Shown in pieces: positions 1 through 8,494 of a DNA stretch of 37,143 nt (positions within the stretch are counted from its first letter, which is position 1; each line of letters opens with the position of its first letter). The DNA is from Candidatus Poribacteria bacterium (GTDB lineage: Bacteria; Poribacteria; WGA-4E; WGA-3G), in the NCBI GenBank assembly GCA_003635255.1, contig PYJC01000061.1:1-37143 (forward strand), in the 5' to 3' direction. A program made the translations under genes and the position numbers. Below the pieces are notes generated by a model. The model was given only the letters and a program-made list of their open reading frames with translations, did not search any database and was not told the DNA's origin.

Positions 1-98
1 AAACATAAAAATGTAGTAAAATAGTGGAATAAAAGGCGATCCTTTATGTCCCTTTATTTCCACTTTTGATAGTCACTTACTTTATGAGAGGTGCTCTT

Positions 99-524
99 AT
101 GACGGTCTCCGAGTCCGAAAAGTCTCCGAGATACAACGGTATTCCGAAGCAGGTTTCGCGTAAGGATTTTAATCGTTATATCTTGCCACATCTGAAGAAA
201 CGTGTTAAAGGTCCAAAGCCGAAACTCTCTTTCTACAAGATATTCAACTACATTCTCTATGTTTTGCATACGGGTATTCAATGGGAGCAACTCCGAACAC
301 GGCGGAATGAACTCCATTGGTCTAATGTCTATAAATGGCATCATCGCTGGTCAAAAGATGGCTCGTATCAGAACCTCTTTGAAGCGTCGGTTATACACTT
401 GCTTGATACGGATCAACTTGATACGACACACCTTCACGGTGATGGTTCAAACACCGTCGTGAAAAAAGGGGCGACGGTATCAGCTACTCAGGACACAAAC
501 ATCAGAAAGGCGAAAAAGAGTTGA
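99..524 (+). CDS. IS5-type transposase, N-terminal ORF (orfA)
   Basis: This 141-residue frame carries the helix-turn-helix N-terminus of an IS5-family transposase and the first acidic catalytic residue, D115, in the stretch HGDGSNTVVKKG. The start at 99 is chosen because GAGAGG sits 8 bases upstream; the longer reading from TTG at 66 has no such signal. After KKG the frame stops resembling the family and ends at 524. The -1 frame gives the expected family sequence (GISYSGHKHQKGEKEL), so the true protein changes frame in the A-run at 462-467. Alone, this product would lack the last two catalytic residues and could act only as a DNA-binding regulator. Confidence 0.75.
   Translation: MTVSESEKSPRYNGIPKQVSRKDFNRYILPHLKKRVKGPKPKLSFYKIFNYILYVLHTGIQWEQLRTRRNELHWSNVYKWHHRWSKDGSYQNLFEASVIHLLDTDQLDTTHLHGDGSNTVVKKGATVSATQDTNIRKAKKS
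461..471 (+). other. Probable -1 frameshift site in the transposase
   Basis: The sequence GAAAAAAGGGG here is where homology passes from the first transposase frame to the second. Slippage by one base on the run of six A residues joins VVKKG to GISYSGHK and restores a complete DDE transposase. Such sites are known in several IS5 subgroups, where they set the transposase level. A simple one-base indel in a dying copy is the alternative. Confidence 0.5.
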
Positions 525-970
525 CGCTCACCGATAATCATGGGTTCATCATAGGACCGATAACGCTGAAACCCGTCAACGCACATGATACAACGATTTT
601 GCCCGAAGCCCTGAGTGATATAATCGCTTTTAGCAAACGTATTGGCATGGATCTTTGCGGTTCGGCTCTGACACTTGATTCTGCCTTTGATTCTAAGGTG
701 AATCATAAACTTATTAGAGGACACGGGTTGAGACCCGTGATTTATCCTAACCGTCGCAATGCTAAAGAACCTATTGTCATTGCGCGTAAGTTCCGTTGGT
801 TTGACAAAAGGATATACAAAGACCGATATAAAGTTGAGCGAACTTTCGGGTGGCAAGACACTTACCGAAGACTTGCCCTGAGCTATGATAAACTCAAAGA
901 GACCCGTCTGGGGTTTCGTCATCTCGCATATTCAATGATTAACTTTCGTATAACTTTCAACCATTCATAG
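521..970 (+). CDS. IS5-type transposase, C-terminal catalytic ORF (orfB)
   Basis: This frame (149 residues from a TTG; probably not started independently) holds the rest of the RNase H-like transposase core. The second catalytic aspartate is D53 in TLDSAFDS, and the catalytic glutamate is E106 in YKVERTFGWQD, followed by the family's RRLALSYD block. The -1 frame is open upstream to about 462, where it overlaps the first ORF, as expected for a fused product made by frameshifting. All three acidic residues of the DDE triad survive across the two frames, so the element could still be active. Confidence 0.75.
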   Translation: MTLTDNHGFIIGPITLKPVNAHDTTILPEALSDIIAFSKRIGMDLCGSALTLDSAFDSKVNHKLIRGHGLRPVIYPNRRNAKEPIVIARKFRWFDKRIYKDRYKVERTFGWQDTYRRLALSYDKLKETRLGFRHLAYSMINFRITFNHS

Positions 971-986
971 CGCGTACTCGCTATGA
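965..986. repeat. 8-bp stem-loop at the IS right border
   Basis: TCATAGCG at 965-972 and CGCTATGA at 979-986 pair perfectly around a six-base loop. The hairpin includes the transposase stop codon and lies where the IS meets the methylase gene. No T-run follows, so it is probably not an intrinsic terminator. It may be part of the IS end, or it may block read-through. Confidence 0.45.
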
Positions 987-2124
987 GTTCAAAGATAACC
1001 AGATCCGAATCCCAAAAATGAAATGGGACGACATTTCTCGAGAATGGCAATTATCAGAATCTCCAAATCAAGGTGAAAAAGATGTTTGGCCTATTAATTC
1101 AAACGGTGAGGACATGACTTGGGGATTTGGGGTTGAAACCTTAGAAAAAAAATTACTGTTATCTGAATTATCGGCTACAACCGATGCAGACGGTAGTGTC
1201 AGAATTCGCTTTAAAAGATATTTAAATAAAGATGGAACGCTACCTACAACGTGGTGGAGTCATAAAGAATACTCTGCAACTGCCCACGGTACACGTTTCC
1301 TGACAAATATGCTTGGTAATGCCCTTACATTTCTATTCCCTAAATCCATCCACCTTGTTCAAGATTGTCTACGCGTTTCCTCTATTGGTAAAAGTGATAC
1401 TGTGCTTGACTATTTCGGGGGTTCAGGGACCACTGCACACGCCACCATCAATCTAAATCGTGAAGATGAGGGCAATCGCAAATACATCCTCGTTGAGATG
1501 GGACACCATTTTGACACCGCTCTTATACCGCGTATCAAGAAAGCTGTTTACGCTGAAAAATGGAAGGATGCCAAACCTGTCTCTCGTGAGAGTGGCCTCT
1601 CTCACATTATCAAATACCAACGTATTGAATCCTACGAAGATGCCCTCAATAATATTGAACTTAACGAAACCGAACATAAGAATCTGTTATTTGACGAACA
1701 TCAATTGAGTTATATGTTGGAAAGTGATACAAGGGAAAGCCCAACGTTCCTTAACATATCCGAGCTCCAAAATCCGTTCAGTTATCAACTCAACATCATC
1801 GAAGATATGCAGAGACAAACACAGAGCGTAGACCTACCCGAAACTTTTAATTATCTCCTTGGTATTTCGGTCCAAACCCGTCAATGTCTGAACGATGACA
1901 ATAGGCGTTACCTCGTCTACCGTGGTATGGTTGAACAAAAAACTTTTGTCATTATTTGGCGTGCCACCGAAGGGTGGAATGAACAAGATTGGGAACAAGA
2001 CTGTCGCTTCATTGAGGAGCACAAACTTACAGAAGGTGCAGACGAAGTATATGTTAACACCAACTCTATTGTTCCCGATGCCAAACCCTTAGATCCACTT
2101 TTCAAGAAGTTGATGTTCACATAA
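971..2124 (+). pseudogene. Type III DNA-methyltransferase (Mod), N-terminally truncated
   Basis: This is the C-terminal part of a type III restriction-modification Mod subunit, an N6-adenine methylase. From the first ATG at 1018 it is 368 residues. The S-adenosylmethionine-binding motif is clear (VLDYFGGSGTTAHA, D131 to T138 with glycines 134, 135 and 137). The catalytic DPPY motif, which precedes motif I in this class, is absent. The frame is open upstream to the IS border, so the original gene ran into what is now the IS. The C-terminal half (about 190-368) fits the specificity and Res-contact part of Mod. The Res gene starts 24 bases after the stop. Without DPPY the protein should not methylate DNA. 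Confidence 0.8.
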
Positions 2125-2148
2125 TCAAATCTGCTAAAGAGAATTGTC

Positions 2149-5100
2149 ATGCCCAGAAAAAAAACAAAAATATTAAACAATCATCTCACTCTACACGGAT
2201 GGCTAAACGACCAATTCGATTATAAAACCACGCGCGACCTCTTCAATGATGTAAAAAACGAAGACGAAGGATTTAACTCAAATGGACACTCCCCAATTTG
2301 CGAATTTCTTATCTCCCGTGCAGCATCAGAATCAACGATTACAGAAGCACTTCCAACCTATGATGCCAACATAAAACGGCATCTGTCTGCCATAAACAGC
2401 AATCGCACACAACCAATCGTCCTCCGCTATTTTCAATACCTTGCACTGCTTTACACGGAAATTTTCTTGGATTGGAAATTCAACAGACCGGAGGAATTTC
2501 TACGCCAACTTAATGATTTCGTCCAAACTCGTAATGATGCAAGAGCACCCGGTGACGCGATGGATACTCCTTTCTTAGAAACAGATATTGAAAAAATCGC
2601 TTTCTGGATGGCAACCGGTGCTGGCAAAACCCTTATCATGCACATCAACTATCACCAATTCCTACATTATTGTAAAGACAAAGAGACACTGGATCATATC
2701 ATCCTTATCACACCCGACGAGGGATTGAGCGAGCAACACATGCGCGAAATGGCAGCTTCCGACATCCGGCATGAGCGGTTTAATGTAGAAGGAAGTAAAT
2801 CACCATATACAAAAAATACTGTCCAAGTCATTGAAATCAGAAAATTGGTCGAGGAAAAGAGAGGGGGTGGTGTGAGTGTGCCCGTTGAAGCGTTTGAGGG
2901 AAACAACCTCGTCCTTGTGGACGAGGGTCATAAAGGAGCAAGTAGTAATACACAAGTCTGGCGGAAATATCGTGACGATCTTGCCAAAACCGGTTTCACC
3001 TTTGAATATAGTGCTACCTTTGGTCAGGCACTTGCTGCTGCAAAAAATGCTGATCTTGTTGAAGAATACGGAAAAGCTATTGCCTTTGATTACTCCTACC
3101 GATATTTCTACGGCGATGGATATGGGAAGAACTTCCGCATCCTCAACGTCAAACAAGATGAAGAGCCCCAAACCGCAACGCTGTTTTTAGCCAATCTCCT
3201 TAGTTTCTATGAACAGCGACGCTATTTTAAGCAAGAACGCGAAGCGGTGCGTGATTACGGCTTAGACTCACCTTTATGGGCATTTGTAGGCAGCAGTGTT
3301 AATGCTGAAAAGGGTTCTGATGTTCTTAATGTTATTCGTTTCCTGCATCGATTCCTAAAAAACGATGAAAACTGGGCAATCCAATCTATTGAGAAAATTC
3401 TTAGCGGTGCCTCCGGCTTAACAGATGATAACGGCAACGATGTCTTTCAAAACCGACTCAACTATCTCAATGGATTTGACGAAAGGCCAGAGCAAATTTA
3501 CACAAGCATTCTTAACGAAGTATTTCATACCGACACAAGCGGCGCGTTGCACCTGCAGGATGTCCGAAATGCCCAAGGTGAAATCGCATTGAAAACTACA
3601 CATGGTAGAAATGAATTTGGACTCATCTATATCGGCGATGCCCGGGCATTCAAAAAACTCGTCGAAAATGACGAGGCTGACATCAATCTGGATTCTGAAG
3701 ATGTCCTCACAGAAAGTCTTTTTAACGACATCAACACTTTCGACAGTCCAATTAATATCTTAATTGGCGCGAAAAAGTTCATTGAAGGATGGGACAGTTG
3801 GCGTGTTACTGCGATGGGACTGCTCAATATCGGTAGACAAGAAGGTTCGCAGATTATCCAACTGTTCGGCAGAGGTGTTCGCCTACGTGGCAAAGACATG
3901 AGTCTCAAACGCAGTGCTGCGCTTGATGGCGAGCATCCAGCCAATATATCTCTCTTAGAAACTTTGAATATTTTTGCTGTCCGTGCCAACTTCATGGCAC
4001 AATTCCGAGATTATCTCATGCGCGAAGGTATAGAACTCGATGAACCTATTCAAATGGAGATTCCAATCCTCTCTAACGACAGCTTCCTCGAGCGTCGGCT
4101 TTTCGTTCCAAGCGTTCTTCCATACGACGAAGCTGCCAAAGGACAGTGTGTTTCACTCTCAGTTAATATCAACGCTTACATTACTCACACAACGCAAATC
4201 GTTGAGGTTATCGGTAGCAGTACACAACAAGGCATCCGAGGAAGTAGATCAATGGCATCCCTGGAACGTAAAATTCCAGAAGAAAGTCTGAAATTAGTAG
4301 ATTGGGAAAAAATCTATCTGCATCTGATTGAATACAAACTGGAAAAGCAGTTTCATAATCTCATCTTTGATGTCCACATTCTCCAGACGATCATGGAGCC
4401 AGAGCAAGAACTGTACGGTCTCACCGTCATGGAAGAATCGGAAGTTAAGCCAACATCGCTGGAAGAGGTCGCCCGCTTAGAGGAATTAGTGGTTACACTC
4501 CTCCGCAAATATATTGCCAAATTCTATCGCATCACTCAGCAGCAGTGGAGTAGTAACAGGGTGAGGTTGAAAACATTAGACGAAGACAATGCTAATTTCA
4601 CAGATTGGAGTGTCTACATTCCCCGAGATGAAGCACAAGAACTTGGATCACAGATCCAAAGCCTGATAGAGAGTGGTGAAATGTATGGTCCTAATGTGAC
4701 TGATCTGCCCAACGCCTATAACGATCGCCATCTTTATCAACCACTTCTCGCGATTACCAACGCTAACGATTCGTGGCGAACTACACCGCCAGCCTTAGAA
4801 GAAAGCGAAAAACTTTTTGTAGAAGACCTACGCCGTTACGCTCGCCAGCAACGCGAAGGACATCTGGCGGAAAAGGAGGTATTTCTCTTACGCAACCAGA
4901 GCCGAGGCAAAGGTATTGGCTTCTATCAGAACGAAGGGTTCTATCCCGACTTCATTCTCTGGATAACTGAAGGACCCAAGCAGCGTATTGTCTTTATTGA
5001 ACCGCACGGTATGGTGCATGAGACCATCAACGAGCACAACGAGAAAATCACTCTTTTCAAAAGACTGCATACTCTTTCTTACGAACGCTTCCGCGGCGAA

Positions 5101-5277
5101 CACGTGCAAATGGATTCGTTCATTATCTCAAAAACTGATTTTCCTACTCTCCGTCGCAGAGAAGGTATGGATAGACCAGAATTTGAAGCGTGGCATATCC
5201 TCTTCCGAGATCCTGCTGATCCCACTTATCTCTCCCCTATTTTTCAAGAGCCGGACCTCGACTCCCCTTTCTTGTAG
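2149..5277 (+). CDS. Type III restriction subunit Res (helicase-nuclease)
   Basis: This 1042-residue protein is the ATP-dependent translocase and nuclease subunit that works with Mod. Superfamily 2 helicase motifs are intact: Walker A ATGAGKT at 155-161, DEGH at 258-261, SAT at 288-290 and QIIQLFGRGVRLRGK from 568 (motif VI). Near the C-terminus is the PD-(D/E)XK-like nuclease site, FYPDF (D934) followed by IEPHG (E951). The usual lysine two residues after the glutamate is a histidine (H953); the second Res in this window, at 32410, has the lysine. With its Mod partner truncated, this Res probably has no modification-coupled function. The reading frame itself is undamaged. Confidence 0.85.
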   Translation: MPRKKTKILNNHLTLHGWLNDQFDYKTTRDLFNDVKNEDEGFNSNGHSPICEFLISRAASESTITEALPTYDANIKRHLSAINSNRTQPIVLRYFQYLALLYTEIFLDWKFNRPEEFLRQLNDFVQTRNDARAPGDAMDTPFLETDIEKIAFWMATGAGKTLIMHINYHQFLHYCKDKETLDHIILITPDEGLSEQHMREMAASDIRHERFNVEGSKSPYTKNTVQVIEIRKLVEEKRGGGVSVPVEAFEGNNLVLVDEGHKGASSNTQVWRKYRDDLAKTGFTFEYSATFGQALAAAKNADLVEEYGKAIAFDYSYRYFYGDGYGKNFRILNVKQDEEPQTATLFLANLLSFYEQRRYFKQEREAVRDYGLDSPLWAFVGSSVNAEKGSDVLNVIRFLHRFLKNDENWAIQSIEKILSGASGLTDDNGNDVFQNRLNYLNGFDERPEQIYTSILNEVFHTDTSGALHLQDVRNAQGEIALKTTHGRNEFGLIYIGDARAFKKLVENDEADINLDSEDVLTESLFNDINTFDSPINILIGAKKFIEGWDSWRVTAMGLLNIGRQEGSQIIQLFGRGVRLRGKDMSLKRSAALDGEHPANISLLETLNIFAVRANFMAQFRDYLMREGIELDEPIQMEIPILSNDSFLERRLFVPSVLPYDEAAKGQCVSLSVNINAYITHTTQIVEVIGSSTQQGIRGSRSMASLERKIPEESLKLVDWEKIYLHLIEYKLEKQFHNLIFDVHILQTIMEPEQELYGLTVMEESEVKPTSLEEVARLEELVVTLLRKYIAKFYRITQQQWSSNRVRLKTLDEDNANFTDWSVYIPRDEAQELGSQIQSLIESGEMYGPNVTDLPNAYNDRHLYQPLLAITNANDSWRTTPPALEESEKLFVEDLRRYARQQREGHLAEKEVFLLRNQSRGKGIGFYQNEGFYPDFILWITEGPKQRIVFIEPHGMVHETINEHNEKITLFKRLHTLSYERFRGEHVQMDSFIISKTDFPTLRRREGMDRPEFEAWHILFRDPADPTYLSPIFQEPDLDSPFL

Positions 5278-5719
5278 GAGTGATCTCCGAATACCGACTT
5301 ATCCGATCAACGCAAAAGAAGACTGAAAATTAAATGACTCTGATATCCGTGTTTTCCTGGGCAATCACCCACAAATTATGCTTAAATATAACAAGGTCAT
5401 CCACCGGAGATCATCAGACACTCTGTCCAACTCGGTGCCGATATTCACAGCATACAAGCAATAATATTCATCTCCAAAACGACACTATTCTTGATGAACG
5501 TTACGAATGTCGCATCTGTAGATGCAGCCCACTCCCAGCAACTTCTGATAACCATTTTTCCCGGATGGTGTTAGTAAAAAAACATTGTGGACACGTCGTT
5601 CTAAAGGGAACCACTATATGATTTTGCCCACTGTGCGTTAACCAGTTCCAGGAAGGTTGGCACGGAAATTGCTACTATATTCTATAGATAGTGAATTTGA
5701 CAGTTATTATTGGAATTTC
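5278..5719 (+). pseudogene. Decayed coding sequence with a cysteine-pair remnant
   Basis: No intact gene is visible here, but protein-like sequence continues across frames. One frame (5336 to about 5460) reads like protein (DIRVFLGNHPQIMLKYNK) and ends at a stop. Another frame, open from 5334, carries YECRICR, then DNHFSRMV and KKHCGHVVLKGTT, stops at a TGA (5619-5621), and continues in phase with FCPLCVNQFQEGWHGNCYY to a TAG near 5687. Two C-x2-C pairs separated by a histidine-containing stretch suggest a former zinc-ribbon or HNH-like domain. The family is not recognised. Confidence 0.35.
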
Positions 5720-5757
5720 ATGCCAATTTGGCATAAGTTAGTCTGCCTTTTTGGCAT
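5720..5757. promoter_or_regulatory. Palindromic operator-like site upstream of the CBASS operon
   Basis: ATGCCAATTTGGCAT at 5720-5734 is a perfect 7-1-7 palindrome. A third copy of the half-site, TTGGCAT, occurs at 5751-5757, 23 bases (about two helical turns) after the second. The region is 65-100 bases before the first CBASS start. TTGGCA at 5751-5756 could also act as a -35 element, with GATAGT at 5773-5778 as a weak -10 (16-base spacer). The arrangement suggests a dimeric regulator binding over the promoter. No regulator gene is adjacent. Confidence 0.4.
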
Positions 5758-5820
5758 CTTTGGGATATATCGGATAGTAACAATCTTACATAATGTTTAC
5801 GAGTGGGAGGGCACTTTTTT

Positions 5821-7344
5821 ATGGCAAAAGCCATCATCGCGCGGAGAAAAGGAGATGAATACCAAGCTAGATTCTTCTGGCTGAAATTGCTTGAATTGAG
5901 AACCGATGATCATATTGAATCTGTTACTTTTGAAAGTGACGAAGCCCCCTTTGTTGATGACGTTGTTGTTTCCTACAGTGAACCAACAAAAGACCGACTA
6001 ACAGGTGAGCAAGTAGTTCAAGACTTCTTTCAATGTAAGTACCATATGAAACCTGGCAAGGCATTCACCTACAAAAACCTGATTGATCCTGATTTCATCT
6101 ACAGTAAGACTTCAATGCTGAAACGTTTATATCAGGCGTATTTAAGAATTTCAGAGAAACTAGATGCAGATACGTTTCGATTGTACATCGTCTCCAGTTG
6201 GTCTTGGAATCCAGAAGATGTGCTTGCCAAGCATTGTCATGAGGAAATGCTTACCTCAACTTTTTATGAAAGAGGATCAAGAACTGAAGAGGGTAAAGTA
6301 CGCTTAGAACTACTAGGACATTTATCAGAATCAGAACCGATATCAGAAGAAGAACTCCGCGCATTCTTAAGCACTGTTAGGTTTATGCTTGGGAAGAATC
6401 TCACGGATTTAGAAAGGGAGATGAGACTACTCCTTAAATTGGCTGGACTACAGCCAATTGACCCGGCAGTGACTCATATCGTTTACGATGATCTGCCTTG
6501 GAAACTTTTCGGGCAAGGTCAACACTCGTTCGATAAAGAGGCTTTTGACCGCGTAATAAATGACGAAAAACTGAAGGCTCCACCGTCCACAGAACATAGC
6601 GAAATCTCCATTCAAAGTTTTTCGCAGTTCGCACGACGACCTCGCGATCTTCAAGCAGCACACCTTGATTTACGCCAGTTTTTTGATGGACGCTTTCCAA
6701 AAGACGAATCATATTGGAAAAAGGATATCCCTGAACAGATATCAGCATTCATGTTGAATGAAAAGCTGATTGAATTGCCTCAACCCATTCATTTCTTCTT
6801 TGATTGTCATTTGGGTATTGCATTCTTAGCGGGTTCAATGATCAGTCTCAAACATAGCATCGAAATTATACCAACACAAAAGAAGGGGAACGATTACACA
6901 CTTTGGAAACCAGATTCTACCAATGCTGACATTTCACTTTGGAATATCCAAACTGCTGGGAAAATAGGTGAGGAATTAGTTGTAGCAATTTCTGTGACAC
7001 ATGAAATACAAAAGCACATGGAACCCTACCGACAAGCTAATGCTCTCAATAATTTGTCTCAAATTGTAGCTTCCCCAACTGGAGGATTAGGTCACCATGC
7101 CATATCAGATGGAAATCATGCTTGGCAACTGGGGTATCAACTTGCCAAACAACTTCGTGAGATCCTTCCTAATACGTGTCGTAAGATACACCTCTTCTTT
7201 GCTGTCCCTGTGGCTTTAGGATACATTCTTGGACACATGCTCCGTCATATTGTACCAGTCATTCAACTGTATGAACACGATTTTGAGGGACTGCGATATA
7301 AGGATAGATATTATCCAAGTCTGCAGATCCCTTATCAACCATAA
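5821..7344 (+). CDS. cap4: CBASS effector, Cap4-like (endonuclease domain plus SAVED)
   Basis: This 507-residue protein matches the two-part Cap4 plan. The N-terminus resembles DUF4297-type PD-(D/E)XK nucleases: GDEYQARFFW at 11-20, the acidic pair D46-D47 in FVDDVVVSY, and Q71-C-K73 in FFQCKYH. The last 190 residues (from about 315) look like a SAVED domain, ending in IHLFFAVPVALGYILG. In known Cap4 proteins SAVED binds a cyclic oligonucleotide and switches on indiscriminate double-stranded DNA cutting, which kills the infected cell. The start at 5821 follows GGGAGG by 10 bases; the GTG at 5803 lies upstream of that signal. It is the first gene of the operon, 13 bases before the cyclase. Confidence 0.8.
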   Translation: MAKAIIARRKGDEYQARFFWLKLLELRTDDHIESVTFESDEAPFVDDVVVSYSEPTKDRLTGEQVVQDFFQCKYHMKPGKAFTYKNLIDPDFIYSKTSMLKRLYQAYLRISEKLDADTFRLYIVSSWSWNPEDVLAKHCHEEMLTSTFYERGSRTEEGKVRLELLGHLSESEPISEEELRAFLSTVRFMLGKNLTDLEREMRLLLKLAGLQPIDPAVTHIVYDDLPWKLFGQGQHSFDKEAFDRVINDEKLKAPPSTEHSEISIQSFSQFARRPRDLQAAHLDLRQFFDGRFPKDESYWKKDIPEQISAFMLNEKLIELPQPIHFFFDCHLGIAFLAGSMISLKHSIEIIPTQKKGNDYTLWKPDSTNADISLWNIQTAGKIGEELVVAISVTHEIQKHMEPYRQANALNNLSQIVASPTGGLGHHAISDGNHAWQLGYQLAKQLREILPNTCRKIHLFFAVPVALGYILGHMLRHIVPVIQLYEHDFEGLRYKDRYYPSLQIPYQP

Positions 7345-7357
7345 GGAGAATTACATT

Positions 7358-8494
7358 ATGGAATTACCAACCTATTTTACAGAATTTCTAAAAGAGATCC
7401 GTCCAACAAAAAAGCAAAGAGAGAAGGGCAAAACAGGGCATCAGACTCTGCGCGACAGATTAGATGAGGATACGAATTTAAAACCGATTCTGGTAGGCAC
7501 ATTTCTACAAGGAAGTTACCGACGTGCCACTGCCGTTCGGCCAAAAGGGGAAGATAATTTAGATGTAGACATCATCGTTGTAACCCGACTAAACCGACAT
7601 GATTACCCCGACCCAAACAAAGCCATGGATAAATTCGTGCCTTTTTTGAAAAAACACTATAAAGGCAAATACAAACGCCAAGGACGTTCTTTCGGTATTG
7701 AACTTTCATACGTGAACCTCGACTTGGTCATTACTTCCGCACCATCCGAGGCTGAAATAGAGGTTTATGAAAGTAAGGCAGTCAGAACAGATTTGACGCT
7801 TGAGGATGCGCCTGATTGGTTACTGATGAAGCCATGGATCCCGCCCAATGAAAGGATAAATCAAACTGCTTTTTTGGAAAGTATCCGTGGGCAAGAATGG
7901 CAGACCGAACCACTATGGATCCCGAATCGCGATGCTGGCGATTGGGAAGAAACGCACCCATTAGAACAAATCAAATGGACATGGAAAAAGAACGCGAGTT
8001 GTAATAAGCATTACGTTAATGTTGTCAAGGCGATAAAATGGTGGCAGAGAGTTCATCACGAGGATGATCGACCAAAAGGTTATCCGCTTGAACATCTTGT
8101 CGGAGTCTGTTGCCCTGATGGTATAACGTCTGTTGCAGAAGGGGTTACGCTAACATTGGAAACTATCGTCACAAATTACGAGACATACGCTTCATGTAAA
8201 CGAACTCCCTTTCTTTCTGACCACGGTGTTCCTAATCACAATGTTCTCGGTAGAGTGGATGGCGAAGAATTTGCTGAATTCTACGAACACGCGAAAGAGG
8301 CTGCTGAAATCGCACGTGCAGCCCTTGATGCTGATACGAAAGAAAAGTCCATTGAGAAGTGGCAAGAATTGTTCGATAGCAAGTTTCCAAATTCCGATGA
8401 TTCTGATGATAATGGGAGTGCGGGAAATAGTTCGCAAGGCCCCTTCACTACCAAGAGCCCGATGGGGGATTCAAGGGTTCGTAGATATGGATAG
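7358..8494 (+). CDS. CBASS CD-NTase (cGAS/DncV-like nucleotidyltransferase)
   Basis: This 378-residue protein should synthesise the cyclic oligonucleotide alarm signal of the CBASS system. The nucleotidyltransferase motif is intact: G52-S53 in GSYRR, metal-binding D69 and D71 in LDVDIIVV, and the third acidic residue D122 in VNLDLVIT. AAGGAG overlaps the previous stop, 9 bases before the chosen ATG, ruling out the longer reading from 7229. Pairing with a Cap4-type effector suggests a trinucleotide product, but the nucleotide specificity cannot be read from sequence. The tail is acidic and Gly/Ser-rich and ends in RRYG, a C-terminal glycine as required for conjugation by Cap2. Its last 8 bases overlap the next gene. 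Confidence 0.9.
   Translation: MELPTYFTEFLKEIRPTKKQREKGKTGHQTLRDRLDEDTNLKPILVGTFLQGSYRRATAVRPKGEDNLDVDIIVVTRLNRHDYPDPNKAMDKFVPFLKKHYKGKYKRQGRSFGIELSYVNLDLVITSAPSEAEIEVYESKAVRTDLTLEDAPDWLLMKPWIPPNERINQTAFLESIRGQEWQTEPLWIPNRDAGDWEETHPLEQIKWTWKKNASCNKHYVNVVKAIKWWQRVHHEDDRPKGYPLEHLVGVCCPDGITSVAEGVTLTLETIVTNYETYASCKRTPFLSDHGVPNHNVLGRVDGEEFAEFYEHAKEAAEIARAALDADTKEKSIEKWQELFDSKFPNSDDSDDNGSAGNSSQGPFTTKSPMGDSRVRRYG

Larger units (their letters stand above)
66..990 (+). mobile_element. IS5-type insertion sequence (ends not fixed)
   Basis: Two overlapping frames at 99-970 together encode a full DDE transposase, so this is an insertion sequence and not a stray fragment. The right end must lie within about 970-990: in the frame of the downstream methylase gene, sensible coding sequence (reading YEFKDNQIRIPK) begins around 982, immediately after the transposase stop. 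I could not find a convincing pair of terminal inverted repeats. The left end may therefore lie in 1-65 or outside the window. The sequence at 1-60 has stops in the methylase frame and does not look like the missing half of that gene. Confidence 0.75.

Noticed and set aside
54..344. Minus-strand frame opposite the transposase
   Set aside because: It lies antisense to a clear IS5-type transposase and has no family resemblance; it is a shadow.
5803..5820. GTG start giving six extra residues on the Cap4-like effector
   Set aside because: The ribosome-binding site GGGAGG lies between this GTG and ATG 5821, so the later start is favoured.
7229..7357. Longer N-terminus for the CD-NTase
   Set aside because: It would overlap the effector gene by more than 100 bases, and AAGGAG sits right before ATG 7358.
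8226..8486. Longer N-terminus for the Cap2-like protein
   Set aside because: The extra 87 residues read the CD-NTase gene in another frame and do not resemble an E2 domain, which begins after 8487.
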